Of a stretch of 64,000 nucleotides of DNA, positions 63,535 to 64,000 are shown piece by piece (position 1 is the stretch's first letter; every line of letters begins with the position of its first letter). This DNA comes from Bacteroidota bacterium (GTDB lineage: Bacteria > Bacteroidota > Bacteroidia > Chitinophagales > Chitinophagaceae). Made by a program: the position numbers and the translations under genes. The DNA lies in the NCBI GenBank assembly GCA_018267575.1, contig JAFDYF010000051.1, positions 46,068 to 110,067 on the forward strand, read 5' to 3'. The notes beneath the pieces were generated by a model, which was not told where the DNA came from, searched no databases, and worked only from the letters and a program-made list of their open reading frames with translations.

Positions 63535-64000
63535 ATGAAAACCTATTTTAAACTTTTGCTTTCTATCATTTTTTGTGCTGGCTTTATAAAGGTGGATGCT
63601 CAAATAAACAGGATGGATTCCACATTAAAAATTGGCAAAGTGGGTTATCGGATTACCTGTAGTAACAAGAGCCCTGAGCAAAATGAGTTACGCATCCGCC
63701 CAGTTGGTTTTGAAAACACAGCCCGTGATTTGGATTTTTATATTAAAGGCAGGGTGGTAAAGGCCGAGATTGATGACCTGAACAATGATAATTATCCGGA
63801 TTTGGTGGTATATATTTTTAGTGGTCCCAATTCCGAGTTCGGTACCGTTTATGTGTTTGCGTCCGAAGAAAACAAATCCATCTCACCTTTTGGATTGCCA
63901 GATGCCATGTTGGATGGGAAACTGAAAATTGGGTACAAGGGATATGATCGATTTACTCTGATCCAGGGTCGGCTCTTACGCGAGTACCCGATTTATAAAG
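63535..64000 (+). CDS. PliI-like lysozyme inhibitor (3' end cut off by window)
   Basis: 155 codons from the ATG at 63535 to the window end, with no stop. Signal peptide MKTYFKLLLSIIFCAGFIKVDAQ. The mature part has VKAEIDDLNNDNYPDLVVYIFSG, then SEFGTVYVFASEENKSI, and FTLIQGRLLREYPIYK, the pattern of the PliI family (periplasmic inhibitors of I-type lysozyme) and its Bacteroidota relatives. By analogy it would be periplasmic and block invertebrate lysozymes. The critical inhibitory residues cannot be checked on a partial gene. Confidence 0.75.
   Translation, partial: MKTYFKLLLSIIFCAGFIKVDAQINRMDSTLKIGKVGYRITCSNKSPEQNELRIRPVGFENTARDLDFYIKGRVVKAEIDDLNNDNYPDLVVYIFSGPNSEFGTVYVFASEENKSISPFGLPDAMLDGKLKIGYKGYDRFTLIQGRLLREYPIYK

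Overview
The window reads as chromosomal DNA of a Bacteroidota bacterium, most likely of the Chitinophagaceae (the family is inferred from overall protein character, not from a marker gene). Evidence: a SusC/SusD pair, a PorP/SprF protein next to a giant PKD protein with a type IX secretion sorting domain, DUF2723, DUF4199, DUF5916 and WbqC family proteins, promoters of the TTTG/TAnnTTTG type, and almost no Shine-Dalgarno sequences. There are three tRNA genes (Leu-GAG, Pro-GGG, Gly-CCC) and no rRNA, CRISPR array, transposase or phage gene.

Layout. 1-5.3 kb: end of a DUF2723 membrane protein, then a VWA protein and a ChlI/MoxR-like AAA+ ATPase. 5.3-10.3 kb: a LysM/RlpA-like secreted protein, a lipoprotein, tRNA-Leu, an orphan sensor kinase and a WbqC-family protein. 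10.6-18.8 kb: one long minus-strand cluster containing all four enzymes for GDP-D-glycero-alpha-D-manno-heptose (GmhA, HddA, GmhB, HddC), two glycosyltransferases, DUF4199 and a dihydroorotase-like protein that has lost its metal ligands. 19-30 kb: tRNA-Pro, a SusC/SusD pair with an unrecognised gene downstream, and a TonB receptor with a small histidine-containing partner. 30-35.5 kb: PorP/SprF plus the roughly 1,494-residue PKD protein. 35.6-45.3 kb: DinB, OmpA, a bactofilin with an actin-like protein, a beta-barrel protein, ACT and GNAT proteins, a DUF5916 protein and a rhomboid protease. 45.4-48.9 kb: a sugar-acid cluster (lactonase, SDR, IlvD/Edd dehydratase). 49-53.8 kb: a glycosyltransferase, a LytTR regulator, tRNA-Gly, a Lys/Ala-repeat protein with a PBCV-type basic adaptor motif, and a CCG-domain Fe-S protein. 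54-58.5 kb: a Crp/Fnr regulator followed by six co-directional genes (YHS, DoxX-like, YceI, DinB, NRDE, ATP-grasp). 58.5-64 kb: an SRPBCC protein, a LytTR/TPR-histidine kinase pair, a lipoprotein with a predicted seven-bladed propeller, and the start of a PliI-like gene.

The most unusual item is the actin-like protein at 37853-38899. Its phosphate-1 motif lies at the extreme C-terminus instead of the N-terminus, as expected of a circularly permuted actin fold, and its gene sits 5 bp upstream of a bactofilin gene in the same orientation. This looks like a two-component cytoskeletal module. Second, several intergenic gaps in the minus-strand clusters carry strictly phased 7-bp degenerate repeats. 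Start sites were corrected where a long frame clearly begins upstream of the true start; those choices are explained per gene.
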